DNA of 16,800 bases from Chitinophagaceae bacterium (GCA_025351145.1 JANXWM010000666.1:1-16800), one strand, 5' to 3'. Counted from the first letter of the stretch, positions 1-8,125 are shown. The notes: generated by a model not told the origin, from the sequence alone. Made by a program: numbers and translations.

Positions 1-798
1 GCCAACTAATTTTTCAAACTGCTCCCGGTAAGGCGTAAAAGAAACACCGCCATGAATGTACAATTCAAGATTAGGCCACACTTCTTTTAAATATTGTTTT
101 CCGGTAATTGCGAGGATGCGTTTTATTAAAACAAGTGTCCAGGTAGGCACGCCGGAGATAGAAGTTACGTTTTCCTGTATGGTAGACTTTGCAAGGGTTT
201 CAATTTTTCCTTCCCATTCATCCATCAGTGCAATGGATAATTCGGGGGTGCGTATCCAGTGGCCCCAGAAAGGGGTGTTCTGTAATAAAACGGCACTAAG
301 ATCACCATAATAGCTTTCCTCATTAATAGCGCTTACCTGGTGGCTTCCGCCAATTACCAAACCCTTGCCTGTTAGCAGGTCGCTATCAGGATTAAAATGA
401 TAATACAATGTTAGCAGGTCCTTTGCTCCCTGGTAATGACAGTCTTCCAGGCTCTCTTCAGTTATGGGTATAAACTTGCTTTTATCGCTGGTAGTGCCGC
501 TGCTTTTTGCGAACCAGTAAACGGGTGTGTTCCAAAGCAGGTTTTGTTCGCCCTTCATAAGGCGCTCGATATATGGCTTTATGTTTTCGTACTCATGAAT
601 GGGGATACGCTCTTTAAACCTGCGGATATTAAACAGTTCGTGAAAACCATATTTTCTTCCTATTTCAGTATGCTGCGCATGTGTTACAAGATCCTGTAAC
701 ACTTCCCGTTGGGCATCAACCGGATTATTGATCCACTGCTCTATTTTCCAATAGCGTAAACGGGCCAATCTTGATATGGCTGGAGAAAGTATTTTCAT
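1..798 (-). CDS. GH3 auxin-responsive promoter family protein (partial, C-terminus beyond window)
   Basis: The frame is open from an ATG at 798 to the left edge, giving the first 266 residues; bacterial GH3 proteins are usually about 500 residues, so roughly half is visible. Residues 99-108 read SSGTTSDKSK, the ATP/AMP-binding motif of the GH3 branch of the acyl-adenylate-forming superfamily, followed by FIPIT. A second conserved stretch, ISGVPTW, lies near residue 215. Plant GH3 enzymes adenylate an acyl acid and join it to an amino acid; the substrate of the Bacteroidota members is not known to me. It lies 56 bases downstream of lptB on the same strand and no separate promoter was recognised, so co-transcription is likely. 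Family assignment is firm; the reaction is inferred. Confidence 0.88.
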   Translation of the reverse strand, partial: MKILSPAISRLARLRYWKIEQWINNPVDAQREVLQDLVTHAQHTEIGRKYGFHELFNIRRFKERIPIHEYENIKPYIERLMKGEQNLLWNTPVYWFAKSSGTTSDKSKFIPITEESLEDCHYQGAKDLLTLYYHFNPDSDLLTGKGLVIGGSHQVSAINEESYYGDLSAVLLQNTPFWGHWIRTPELSIALMDEWEGKIETLAKSTIQENVTSISGVPTWTLVLIKRILAITGKQYLKEVWPNLELYIHGGVSFTPYREQFEKLVG

Positions 799-854
799 GC
801 CGACAGGGGGCAAAATAAGCAATGATTATGAGAAACGGAAAGCTATTTGTAAAA

Positions 855-1661
855 CTACTCAATCACGTCTGGCATTTCTGTTTCAGCCGCAACTGTTTTG
901 TCTTTCATGCCCATTTCAATAATCCAGTCTTTGCGTTTTAATTCAAAGTTTGTTCCAAGGTAGAGGCGGCGCACCTGTTCATCATCAGCTAATTGTTCGG
1001 CGGTGCCGTGTTTAAATATTTTACCATCAATCAAGAGGTAAGCACGGTCGCAGATGGAGAGTGTTTCATTTACATTATGGTCTGTAATTAATATGCCAAT
1101 ATTCTTCAATTTCAACCGGGCCACATTGCTTTGAATATCTTCCACTGCAATAGGGTCAACCCCCGCAAAAGGCTCATCAAGCAAAATAAATTTTGGGTCT
1201 ACGGCCAGTGCCCGGGCAATTTCTGTTCTTCTTCTTTCGCCGCCGCTAAGGCTGTCGCCATTGTTTTTGCGTACTTTCTGCAGGTTAAATTCATCGAGTA
1301 AACCTTCCAGTTTTTCACGGCGGTCGGGTTTGTTCATTTTAGTCATTTCCAGCACGGCCATAATATTATCTTCCACGCTTAACTTACGAAACACACTTGC
1401 CTCCTGCGGCAAATAGCCAATACCCATTTGGGCACGTTTATACATGGGCAGTTGTGTTATTTCTTCAGTGTTAAGAAATACCTCACCTTCATCTGGTTTA
1501 ATAAGACCTACCACCATATAGAAGGTGGTGGTTTTGCCAGCGCCATTTGGACCAAGCAAACCAACTATTTCGCCCTGGTTTACTTCTATAGAAACATGAT
1601 CTACCACCGTGCGGTTGCGGTAAGTTTTTACAAGGTCTTTTGTAGAAATTACTAAGCTCAA
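855..1661 (-). CDS. lptB: LPS export ABC transporter ATP-binding protein LptB
   Basis: This is the cytoplasmic ATPase that drives LptF/LptG to extract lipopolysaccharide from the inner membrane. From a TTG start at 1661 the protein has 268 residues. It shows Walker A (GPNGAGKTT, about 37-45), a Q-loop (YLPQE, Q86), the signature LSGGE (about 138-142), Walker B (ILLDEP, about 159-164) and the switch histidine in ITDHN (H195). The GIGYLPQEASVFRKL stretch is typical of LptB. The frame stays open up to an ATG at 1859, but that extension translates a dispersed intergenic repeat (1818-1847) and lies upstream of a good promoter at 1678-1709, so it is rejected. The TTG gives an N-terminus (LSLVISTKDLVKTY) of the length expected for the family. 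The tail after about residue 240 is somewhat longer than in E. coli LptB. The GH3 gene follows on the same strand. Confidence 0.92.
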   Translation of the reverse strand: MSLVISTKDLVKTYRNRTVVDHVSIEVNQGEIVGLLGPNGAGKTTTFYMVVGLIKPDEGEVFLNTEEITQLPMYKRAQMGIGYLPQEASVFRKLSVEDNIMAVLEMTKMNKPDRREKLEGLLDEFNLQKVRKNNGDSLSGGERRRTEIARALAVDPKFILLDEPFAGVDPIAVEDIQSNVARLKLKNIGILITDHNVNETLSICDRAYLLIDGKIFKHGTAEQLADDEQVRRLYLGTNFELKRKDWIIEMGMKDKTVAAETEMPDVIE

Positions 1662-1677
1662 TGTTGATGTATTTGGG

Positions 1678-1709
1678 CAAAAATACAGGAAGCCGTACAA
1701 TGTGCGCAA
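1678..1709 (-). promoter_or_regulatory. Putative Bacteroidota-type promoter of lptB
   Basis: On the minus strand a TATTTTTG element (1678-1685) matches the Bacteroidota -7 consensus TAnnTTTG. A TTG at 1707-1709 sits 21 bases upstream, close to the usual -33 distance. It lies 16 bases before the proposed TTG start, which supports that start and implies a very short leader. Confidence 0.5.
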
Positions 1710-1817
1710 AACAGGTTTTATCTTAACAGGAGTTTGCACAAAAAATTTGCTGGTGTTTTTTGCGTTATTTTGCGCTGCGAAAAAAGAATTTGATGGGCCG
1801 GGCAAAAAGTTTTTCAT

Positions 1818-2006
1818 GGCATCACCTCTTGCGTCGCACTCTTGTACTGTTGGAAACATGAAGCAGCAGCTCCAACGTTCACGGGGTTCACAAGGTCACA
1901 AGGTTTTTAAAGGCAAAGAACATGCGAACGTTTGGAACTTGTGAACGTTTTGAACCATAGCTCAAAAATGTTCCGAATGTACAAGAGTGCGATGCAAGGA
2001 ACGATC
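1818..2006. repeat. Intergenic inverted-repeat element, copy A
   Basis: The left arm (1818-1857) begins GGCATCACCTCTTGCGTCGC and the right arm (1970-2006) is its imperfect reverse complement. The 14-base core TCGCACTCTTGTAC at 1834-1847 pairs perfectly with 1979-1992. Allowing two G-T pairs, the stem grows to about 21 pairs (1827-1847 with 1979-1999). Inside, AACGTTCAC (1874-1882) pairs with GTGAACGTT (1941-1949), so the unit could fold as a nested hairpin. It fills the divergent gap between lptB and metF, and reading through it makes spurious N-terminal extensions of both genes. See copies B, C and D and single arms at 7473 and 10491. Confidence 0.8.
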
Positions 2007-2057
2007 AATAGTATTCCGAATGCCGGGCTAAAAAATAAAGTAACGATTTTAAATAAA

Positions 2058-3011
2058 ATGAAAGTAACCGATCATATACAACAGGCTAAAGACACGCTGG
2101 TATCTTTTGAAATACTTCCGCCGCTGAAGGGTAAAAGTATTCAATCAATTTACGACCACCTTGACCCTTTGATGGAGTTTAAACCTTCGTGGATCAATGT
2201 TACGTATCACCGCAGTGAAACGGCTTTTAAGAAAAAAGCCGATGGCAGTTTTGAAAAAGTGGAGGTGCGCAAAAGGCCCGGTACTGTTGGCATTTGCGCT
2301 GCTATCATGAATCACTACCAGATAGATGCTGTGCCCCATATTATTTGCGGAGGGTTTACCAAACGCGAAACTGAAGATGCATTGATCGACCTTAATTTTT
2401 TAGGGATAGATAATGTGCTGGTGATACGCGGCGATGCGGCAAAAAATGAAGCCAGCTTTGAACCCGAACCCGGGGGCAACCTTTACGCGATTGACCTGAT
2501 GAAACAGGTGGTGAACCTGAATCACGGTATTTATATTGATGAAGATATACGCAATGGCGGCAAAACAAAATTCTGTATTGGTGTTTCAGGTTATCCTGAA
2601 AAACATTTTGAAGCACCTAACTTAGAGATTGACCTGCGTTACCTAAAAGAAAAAGTAACTGCCGGCGCAGAATATATAATGACGCAGATGTTTTTCGATA
2701 ACCAGAAGTTTTTTGATTTTGTAAAAGCCTGCCGCGATAACGGTATTGATGTGCCCATAATACCGGGTTTAAAACCCATTACCACCAAGAAACAACTTTC
2801 TGTACTGCCAAGGATTTTTCATGTAGATATTCCCACCGAACTGTCCAATGAAATAATGAAATGCAAAACAGATGAGGATTGCGAAAAAGTAGGCGCTGAA
2901 TGGCTTGTGCAGCAGAGCAAAGAGTTGAAAGCGTTTGGTGTACCCGTATTGCATTACTACACCTTAGGTAAACCAAAAGTGATTGCTAATGTAGTGAAGG
3001 AGCTTGTGTAA
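2058..3011 (+). CDS. metF: Methylenetetrahydrofolate reductase
   Basis: MetF reduces 5,10-methylene-THF to 5-methyl-THF with FAD, supplying the methyl group for methionine synthesis. From ATG 2058 the protein has 317 residues, the usual MetF length. Visible landmarks are SFEILPP near the N-terminus with the likely catalytic Glu at 18, the FAD-contacting LVIRGD (121-126), GYPEKH (179-183 region) and TQMFFDN (209-215). The frame is open back to an ATG at 1932, but those 42 residues translate part of repeat copy A, and alignment to the family begins at MKVTDHIQQAK. The stop is only 24 bases from the stop of the convergent DUF4407 gene. No riboswitch or clear TAnnTTTG promoter was found upstream. 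Confidence 0.95.
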   Translation: MKVTDHIQQAKDTLVSFEILPPLKGKSIQSIYDHLDPLMEFKPSWINVTYHRSETAFKKKADGSFEKVEVRKRPGTVGICAAIMNHYQIDAVPHIICGGFTKRETEDALIDLNFLGIDNVLVIRGDAAKNEASFEPEPGGNLYAIDLMKQVVNLNHGIYIDEDIRNGGKTKFCIGVSGYPEKHFEAPNLEIDLRYLKEKVTAGAEYIMTQMFFDNQKFFDFVKACRDNGIDVPIIPGLKPITTKKQLSVLPRIFHVDIPTELSNEIMKCKTDEDCEKVGAEWLVQQSKELKAFGVPVLHYYTLGKPKVIANVVKELV

Positions 3012-3035
3012 AAACTCCTTTACAAACAAAGCGTA

Positions 3036-4241
3036 TCAGTTCTCCTGTTTACTTAAAAAATTCTTTTTTAAATCGGTCCAAACGCTGTCGAAGCTTTGGT
3101 CTTCGTCTTTTTTCCAGCGTTGAAGTTTGTCCTTCATTTTTTGGCTCCGCTCTTCTTTTGCATCGGCAAAGAATTGCTGCATAAACGCACTGTCCTGTTC
3201 AAAAGCCATTTGGTTATAGAGTTCTTTTAATTCCTGTTCTTTCGCAGTATTGCTGTTTACAATTGCTTTTTCCATCTCTTCACGCAGCCTTACTTTTTCA
3301 TCGTATGTTCCGTTGGGTAAAAGTGTTTTGGCTATTACAGGCATCAGCTCAATAAGCACAAGTATAATGATCAGCAAATAATACCTGAACTGTGCGGCGC
3401 TGTTGTTTTGTATAAGATTGTGCAAAGCTTCTATACGTGTAAGAAAGCTATCATTCAGCAGGGTATTGAATTCCTCCTGTTCCTTTTGTTTAGCTGCTTC
3501 TATTGCTGCAAGCGAACTGTCAATAGATTGTATTTTTGGTTGAGCAGCCACGTTTAACTGCTTATATTCCTGATCCAATTTTTCATATTCATTCTGTTTT
3601 GCTTTGGCAATATCCTTAAGCCCAATTTTACCGCTGCCACCGGTGCCATCTGTTTCAGCAATAAAATTGTTTCGGGCTGTTGCAACTTCATTGTACTTAT
3701 CATCAAGCTGCTGCACAGTACGCGTTTTTTGCAGCAGCAATTCATTTTTTTGTTTGGCATATAAAGAATCCTGCTGTTGTTTTTTATCACGTTTCTTTTG
3801 TTCGTTGTCTAACGATATCTGCACATGAATTTCCTTATCAAATAAATAAAGCAAAGCAGGTTGTGCCATAAAAGTGCCAATAGTTAATGCCAGCAGGCCA
3901 CGAATAATCAGCGGTACCGCTTTCCTTTTATTTTGAGCAGTGATGCCTTTTATCAATGCCCTGTCTATGCTTAAAATAATGCCGCCCATAAAAAGTCCGA
4001 GAAGTATGGCAAAGAAAATATTGCTTACTACTGTGCTGAAAAAATAACTCCAGGCAAGGGTTGCGAATAACGATGTGCCCAGCACCGTCATGCCGGTAAT
4101 CGCATAGCGGTTGCGGTCGATTGTGCATTCGGAAATAATTTCTTTTTCGGCGGTGGCCAGCCACCAAAGGAATTTGGTAAAGGCCACAGGTTGATACGTT
4201 TCCCTTTGGGAAAGCGGTTGCTGTTGCTCTTGCTCTTGCAT
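3036..4241 (-). CDS. DUF4407 domain-containing membrane protein
   Basis: The 401-residue protein has the DUF4407 layout. A short N-terminal segment contains FLWWLATAEKEII. Two hydrophobic helices follow at about 47-70 and 72-91, ending in the conserved-looking SIDRALIKG. A third helix is at about 110-134, then a long charged coiled-coil region rich in K, Q and E (about 145-275), and a fourth helix at about 287-305. A hydrophilic tail completes it. It is probably an inner-membrane protein with a large soluble coiled-coil domain between helices 3 and 4. The family's function is not established to my knowledge. The N-terminus is unusually Gln-rich (MQEQEQQQ). It is convergent with metF and divergent from yidC, so it seems to be its own transcription unit. 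Confidence 0.85.
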   Translation of the reverse strand: MQEQEQQQPLSQRETYQPVAFTKFLWWLATAEKEIISECTIDRNRYAITGMTVLGTSLFATLAWSYFFSTVVSNIFFAILLGLFMGGIILSIDRALIKGITAQNKRKAVPLIIRGLLALTIGTFMAQPALLYLFDKEIHVQISLDNEQKKRDKKQQQDSLYAKQKNELLLQKTRTVQQLDDKYNEVATARNNFIAETDGTGGSGKIGLKDIAKAKQNEYEKLDQEYKQLNVAAQPKIQSIDSSLAAIEAAKQKEQEEFNTLLNDSFLTRIEALHNLIQNNSAAQFRYYLLIIILVLIELMPVIAKTLLPNGTYDEKVRLREEMEKAIVNSNTAKEQELKELYNQMAFEQDSAFMQQFFADAKEERSQKMKDKLQRWKKDEDQSFDSVWTDLKKNFLSKQEN

Positions 4242-4410
4242 AGCAGTACAATTAAACTTGAATAAGATGATTTAAAACGGTGGTTAAAGTGGGAGACTGT
4301 AAAGAAACGATCAAAAAATCAACCTTAGTGTTTGCAGCGAAAATATTTATCAGAAAGATCAAAGGGCTCCCATTCAAAATTTCTATTATTGACCAAACTT
4401 AGTTACAAGG

Positions 4411-4600
4411 GGCATCGCCTCTTGCGTCGCACCCTTGTACGTTCGGTAATTCTATTCAGCATATTGCATCAACTTCATTAATAGTAACAGGCTGCATGCT
4501 TAGTTTTTAAATAACGCAATCATTTTCTAAAATATCACTTCTTCGCACAGCCCAATTGAAAAGGGAACGATGAACGGATTGCGACGCAACAGACGATGCC
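4411..4600. repeat. Intergenic inverted-repeat element, copy B
   Basis: The left arm (4411-4446) is the cleanest example of the family arm: GGCATCG, CTCTTGCGTCGC, then CACCCTTGTACGTTCGG. The right arm at 4580-4600 pairs with 4411-4431 over 21 positions with two mismatches (4418/4593 and 4421/4590). Unlike copies A, C and D, the right arm lacks the CTTGTAC core, so only the outer half of the stem is present. End-to-end length (190 bases) is close to copy A (189). It lies in the gap between the divergent DUF4407 gene and yidC; apart from this element and the yidC promoter I see nothing else in the roughly 470-base gap. Confidence 0.78.
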
Positions 4601-4684
4601 ACAACGCTCAATTGCCGGTATTACAGTGGTTTTTCCGCTAATCTTTTAAGTGAAATCTTACAGCGGCAATCTCATTCCAATCCC

Positions 4685-4692
4685 TACCTTTG
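4685..4692 (+). promoter_or_regulatory. Putative -7 promoter element of yidC
   Basis: TACCTTTG matches the Bacteroidota -7 consensus TAnnTTTG and ends 23 bases before ATG 4716. No convincing TTG was found at the -33 distance. Its position downstream of the earliest possible ATG (4650) argues that translation starts at 4716 or 4722. Confidence 0.45.
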
Positions 4693-4715
4693 CCGCTCAA
4701 TTTTACGATCTACTT

Positions 4716-6575
4716 ATGAACATGGATAGAACCACGGTGATTGGTATGGTGCTGCTGGCCATACTGTTTTTTATGTTTTTTTGGTACACCAATAAACAGC
4801 AACAGGTTTTAGCTGACCAGCAAAAGCATATTGCTGACTCCACTCAAAAAGCCAATAATGCAAGGATAAGACCTGAAGATAAAGCAGCCGCTTTCACAGA
4901 TTCCCTGCACAGGGATTCAATGGGTAAAGTTTCTGCCGCGGGTAATTTTGTACAGTCCGCCAATGGAATAGAAACCTTAACTGTTGTAGAAAACGACCTT
5001 TTAAAAGCAACTTTTTCTAATAAAGGAGGTGCTTTAAAAAGCGTTCAGCTAAAAAAATACAAGGGCCTGGACAGTATGCCCGTAATGCTCTCCGGTGGTA
5101 AAGACGATAAGCTGGGCTATACCATTAACACTGCACCCAACCAAAGTGCTGAAACATCGACACTCTTTTTTGGCGATGCTCAGGTTACTAAGAACGGCGA
5201 CAGTGCCCAAACCATTACTTACACATTAAGCGATTCTGGCGGCCAGAGTATTACGCACCAGTACGTAATACGCACCGGCAACTATATGATTGACTGGAAC
5301 ATTTTACTTAATGGTGCAGATAAGCTGCTTACAGCAAATTCGCTCAATATGCACTGGAATGTAGAATTGCACCAGCAGCAGGTTTCCCGGGTTTATGAAA
5401 CCCAGCAATCGCTTGTAGCATACTATTATGGGGCAGATGGCTTTGATTATACAAGTGCGGCAGCAGGTGCTACAGCAACGCTCGACAAACCCCTTGACTG
5501 GTTTAGTTTTAAGCAGCAGTTCTTTAATACTTCGCTTATTTCGAAAAGCAAATTTGCAAGCGGTACAGCACAGATGACTTTGCTGCCCGATTCCTTGCCG
5601 CAGCTTTTCAACGCATCGGCGAGTATGAAAATACAGGTGCCCAGCACAGCACAGGCTACAATTCCTATGCAGTTGTATTATGGACCTAACGAATACAATA
5701 CCCTCAAGGATTATAATAATGGGATGGAGAATCTTGTAAACCTTGGCAGCGGGATTTTTGCTTTTGTAAAATACATTAACCGCTGGCTCATAATGCCCGT
5801 GTTTAATTTCATTGCCGGTTTAATTGGGCATTACGGATGGGTTATTGCCATTCTCACTTTATTAATTCGCGGCGTTACATCACCACTTACTTATAAGAGT
5901 TATTTAAGCGGCGCAAAAATGCGTGTGCTTAAACCAGAGCTTGATGGATTAAAGAAAAAATTTGGAACAGACCAGCAGGGTTTTGCTGTGGAGCAAATGA
6001 AACTCTTCCGGGAGGCGGGGGTTAACCCGCTTGGTGGCTGTATGCCGGCACTGCTACAAATACCTATATTCTTTGCCTTGTATAGTTTCTTTAGTTCGAA
6101 TATTGCCTTAAGGGGCCAGGGCTTTCTCTGGATAAAAGACCTGTCATCTTATGATATACTGGTTCACTTGCCCTTTACAGTGCCGCTGGGTTTTGGCGAC
6201 CATATCAGCCTGTTTACCTTAACCGCTGTGGCAACCAGTTTTCTCATCTCTGTTTATAATATGAGCATGACGCCAACACAGGATAATCCTGCCATGAAGT
6301 ACATGCCATATATATTTCCATTTGTATTGCTTTTCGTATTCAACAGGCTGCCATCGGCATTAACCTGGTACTATACCGTTTCGAATATTATTACGCTTGG
6401 CATACAGTTTACCATTCAGAACTATATCATTGATCATGATAAGATCCTGGCACAAATGGATGCAAAACGTAAAGAGCCTAAAAAGGTAAGTAAGTTTCAG
6501 GAAAAGTATGCTCAGGTAATAGAAACCCAGAAAAAGGTTCAGGAAATGAAAAACAAAACGGGGGGTAAAAAGTAA
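4716..6575 (+). CDS. yidC: Membrane protein insertase YidC
   Basis: YidC inserts and folds inner-membrane proteins, with SecYEG or alone. From ATG 4716 the protein has 619 residues. It starts MNMDRTTVIGM with a first membrane helix at about 7-24. A large beta-rich periplasmic domain follows (about 60-330), and then the conserved five-helix 60KD_IMP domain (about 345-570). The insertase part shows LLIRGVTSPLTYKS, with the groove arginine expected of the family, and GGCMPALLQIPIFFALYSFF. A basic tail rich in K and Q ends it, as in many Bacteroidota YidC proteins. The frame is open to ATG 4650, but that start lies upstream of the putative promoter at 4685; ATG 4722 is an equally good alternative two codons later. 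A terminator hairpin follows at 6601. Confidence 0.96.
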   Translation: MNMDRTTVIGMVLLAILFFMFFWYTNKQQQVLADQQKHIADSTQKANNARIRPEDKAAAFTDSLHRDSMGKVSAAGNFVQSANGIETLTVVENDLLKATFSNKGGALKSVQLKKYKGLDSMPVMLSGGKDDKLGYTINTAPNQSAETSTLFFGDAQVTKNGDSAQTITYTLSDSGGQSITHQYVIRTGNYMIDWNILLNGADKLLTANSLNMHWNVELHQQQVSRVYETQQSLVAYYYGADGFDYTSAAAGATATLDKPLDWFSFKQQFFNTSLISKSKFASGTAQMTLLPDSLPQLFNASASMKIQVPSTAQATIPMQLYYGPNEYNTLKDYNNGMENLVNLGSGIFAFVKYINRWLIMPVFNFIAGLIGHYGWVIAILTLLIRGVTSPLTYKSYLSGAKMRVLKPELDGLKKKFGTDQQGFAVEQMKLFREAGVNPLGGCMPALLQIPIFFALYSFFSSNIALRGQGFLWIKDLSSYDILVHLPFTVPLGFGDHISLFTLTAVATSFLISVYNMSMTPTQDNPAMKYMPYIFPFVLLFVFNRLPSALTWYYTVSNIITLGIQFTIQNYIIDHDKILAQMDAKRKEPKKVSKFQEKYAQVIETQKKVQEMKNKTGGKK

Positions 6576-6600
6576 TAAGCTATCTTAAAAAGTATAATTA

Positions 6601-6628
6601 AAGCCTGCATTACCTGCAGGCTTTTTTG
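6601..6628 (+). terminator. Rho-independent terminator after yidC
   Basis: AAGCCTGCA (6601-6609) pairs with TGCAGGCTT (6615-6623) around a five-base loop and runs into a T-tract, 25 bases after the yidC stop. Confidence 0.85.
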
Positions 6629-6666
6629 TTTTCTGTAAATACTATTAGCCGGGCTAAGTTTTTGAT

Positions 6667-6813
6667 GGCATCGGCTCTTGCGTCGCACACTTGTACGTTC
6701 GGAACAATATTCAGCTACAGGCTGCGGACCTCAAGCTGCAGAAAAAGTAAGAGCTTGTAGCTGACAGCCCAAAGCTCATAGCTATTCTTTAGTACAAGTG
6801 TGCGACAATAGAA
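6667..6813. repeat. Intergenic inverted-repeat element, copy C
   Basis: The left arm (6667-6705) is close to the family consensus and continues through TTGTACGTTCGGAAC. The 15-base core GTCGCACACTTGTAC at 6682-6696 pairs perfectly with 6792-6806. An inner stem pairs CAGCTACA (6712-6719) with TGTAGCTG (6756-6763). Core position 8 is A here but T in copy A, and in each case the opposite arm carries the matching base. It sits in the convergent gap between yidC and the lipoprotein gene, beyond the yidC terminator. Confidence 0.8.
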
Positions 6814-6827
6814 GCTTAAACAAAGAT

Positions 6828-7361
6828 TTACTGCCCGGCCACATCTTTAACCGGTACAATCTTATTTTCTTTCGGGTAATAACTCAGGGTAATATCATCC
6901 AATATTAATGCACCCATTTTATTTTTACCGCGGTACTTTACGTTATAGTTCAAATGATGAACAAAGTCAGGCTGTTTTAATTCATTGTCAATCTTTTCGA
7001 TTGCGTTGTTTTCAATATTTATCGTTAAACCAATAAGGCTGTCAACCTTTTTGTGATTATCAGAAATTTGCTTATCTAAATCGCTGCCGGTTTTCTGTAA
7101 ATCATCATTAATCTTCTCAATATCATTGGTGCCCTTTTCTGCTGTTTTAACTTGCAATACCTCTAAATGCTTCAGCTTTTCGCTGTAAAGAAAAAAGTAA
7201 TTCGAAACGGTATCAGGCTTATCAATTGAAACGAATTCGTAAGAACCAGGGTCATTAAAATTCACCACAATGCTATCTTTCATATAATTCTGTATCCGTG
7301 ATTCCATATTTGGAGAACTGCAGGATGCAAAAATAATCAGAGCCGGAATAAATTGTTTCAT
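6828..7361 (-). CDS. Small lipoprotein of unknown function
   Basis: The 177-residue protein starts with a short hydrophobic signal (FIPALIIFAS) followed by Cys14, in a lipobox-like context (IFASC) and then SSP. This suggests export and lipid attachment, though phenylalanine at -3 is not the classical lipobox residue. The middle (about 75-110) is hydrophilic and probably helical or coiled-coil (NDIEKINDDLQKTGSDLDKQ). The C-terminal part looks beta-rich and carries YNVKYRGKNKMG, a pattern I associate loosely with small Bacteroidota lipoproteins that begin DSIVVNFNDPGSYEFVSID. I cannot name a family. It is separated from the upstream DUF2480 gene by 158 bases containing a single repeat arm, so it may be transcribed alone. 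Confidence 0.7.
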   Translation of the reverse strand: MKQFIPALIIFASCSSPNMESRIQNYMKDSIVVNFNDPGSYEFVSIDKPDTVSNYFFLYSEKLKHLEVLQVKTAEKGTNDIEKINDDLQKTGSDLDKQISDNHKKVDSLIGLTINIENNAIEKIDNELKQPDFVHHLNYNVKYRGKNKMGALILDDITLSYYPKENKIVPVKDVAGQ

Positions 7362-7472
7362 ATTGTATTGTTTAAGTAGTTGACTTATTTTTTTGTAACT
7401 AAACAGTTCGTGATCATTTGAAGTGTTTCACCAATATCTTGGGAAAGCTCGTTATCGAAAATATAAAGCCTC

Positions 7473-7490
7473 CGACGCAAGGAACGATTC
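7473..7490. repeat. Single arm of the intergenic repeat family
   Basis: CGACGCAAGGAACGATTC is the reverse complement of the outer half of the family arm. It also matches the right arm of copy A from GCAAGGAACGATC. No partner arm was found in the rest of this 158-base gap, so this looks like a solo or truncated copy. Confidence 0.6.
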
Positions 7491-7519
7491 ATAGAAATTC
7501 CTTAGCCGGGTAAATAAAA

Positions 7520-8026
7520 TTATTTCTTTTTATAGATAGGCACTGTACTGCATGGCTCGCCATACATAATGCTTTTTACATAAGGCCTTAGTTTAGAAGT
7601 GATGGCCAAGTAAGCGCTTTCGGGAATCTGCACATCACCGCAACCCTTTATCACTACTCGTTTATCTATGTATTCCTCAACATTTACGGCATCAATATTT
7701 TTTAAAAGCACATTGCTGATGAGGGCTTTTTCATCGCCGAAAAATATGTCTTTTGCAACCGGTTGTAAATAGCTGGCCGCAAGCATGTAAGCCCATACAG
7801 GAATAATGGCATCGGCGGTACAGGTAACTGCGATATACTTATCGTGGTACTGCTGCCAGTTAACGGTTTGCAGTGCAGAGCGGTAATCTTTTTCTTTTAA
7901 GATTAGCCCCATAAATAAAAATTCTTTGAGGTCGAAAACATCTATATCAGATTTTGGATAATAATCTTCGAGGTTAAAAGTAATGATGCCGCTCTCTGCC
8001 ACCTTGTTCACAAATGTTTCCTGCAT
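7520..8026 (-). CDS. DUF2480 family protein
   Basis: From ATG 8026 the protein has 168 residues and aligns by eye end to end with the DUF2480 family of Bacteroidota. Shared features include ETFVNKVAESGIITFNLEDYYP (2-23), FLFMGLILKEKD (36-47), CTADAIIPVWAY (69-80), IKGCGD (127-131) and the tail YGEPCSTVPIYK. Three cysteines (69, 129, 159) lie in these conserved blocks and could be structural or metal-binding, which is inference. There is no signal peptide, so it is probably cytoplasmic. No function is known to me. An ATG at 8065 is in frame, but it lies upstream of the putative promoter at 8042-8049, so the shorter start is preferred. Confidence 0.88.
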   Translation of the reverse strand: MQETFVNKVAESGIITFNLEDYYPKSDIDVFDLKEFLFMGLILKEKDYRSALQTVNWQQYHDKYIAVTCTADAIIPVWAYMLAASYLQPVAKDIFFGDEKALISNVLLKNIDAVNVEEYIDKRVVIKGCGDVQIPESAYLAITSKLRPYVKSIMYGEPCSTVPIYKKK

Positions 8027-8041
8027 AAAATACTGTTTGTA

Positions 8042-8049
8042 CAAAGCTA
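8042..8049 (-). promoter_or_regulatory. Putative -7 promoter element of the DUF2480 gene
   Basis: The minus strand reads TAGCTTTG, matching TAnnTTTG, 15 bases before ATG 8026. A TTG lies only 13 bases upstream of it, shorter than usual, so the -33 element is uncertain. Confidence 0.4.
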
Positions 8050-8125
8050 ACCAAGAATTATGCAATTGGATTTACCTTGATTTGTTTGTGCTATTTTTGC
8101 AGGTTGTTTTTCCGTTTAGCGAAAA

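Noticed and set aside
436..699. Plus-strand open frame opposite the GH3 gene
   Set aside because: It is antisense to a well-supported coding region and has no recognisable protein features.
1662..1859. N-terminal extension of LptB to an ATG at 1859
   Set aside because: It translates repeat copy A and lies upstream of the putative promoter; the LptB family does not have it.
1932..2057. N-terminal extension of MetF
   Set aside because: It covers the right arm of repeat copy A, and family similarity starts at MKVTDH (2058).
2007..2057. SAM or other riboswitch before metF
   Set aside because: The gap contains no recognisable aptamer core; most of the upstream sequence is the repeat element.
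2998..3021. AAGGAG/CTCCTT stem as a terminator between metF and the DUF4407 gene
   Set aside because: It is a six-pair stem overlapping the metF stop, without a T-tract, and is too weak to support.
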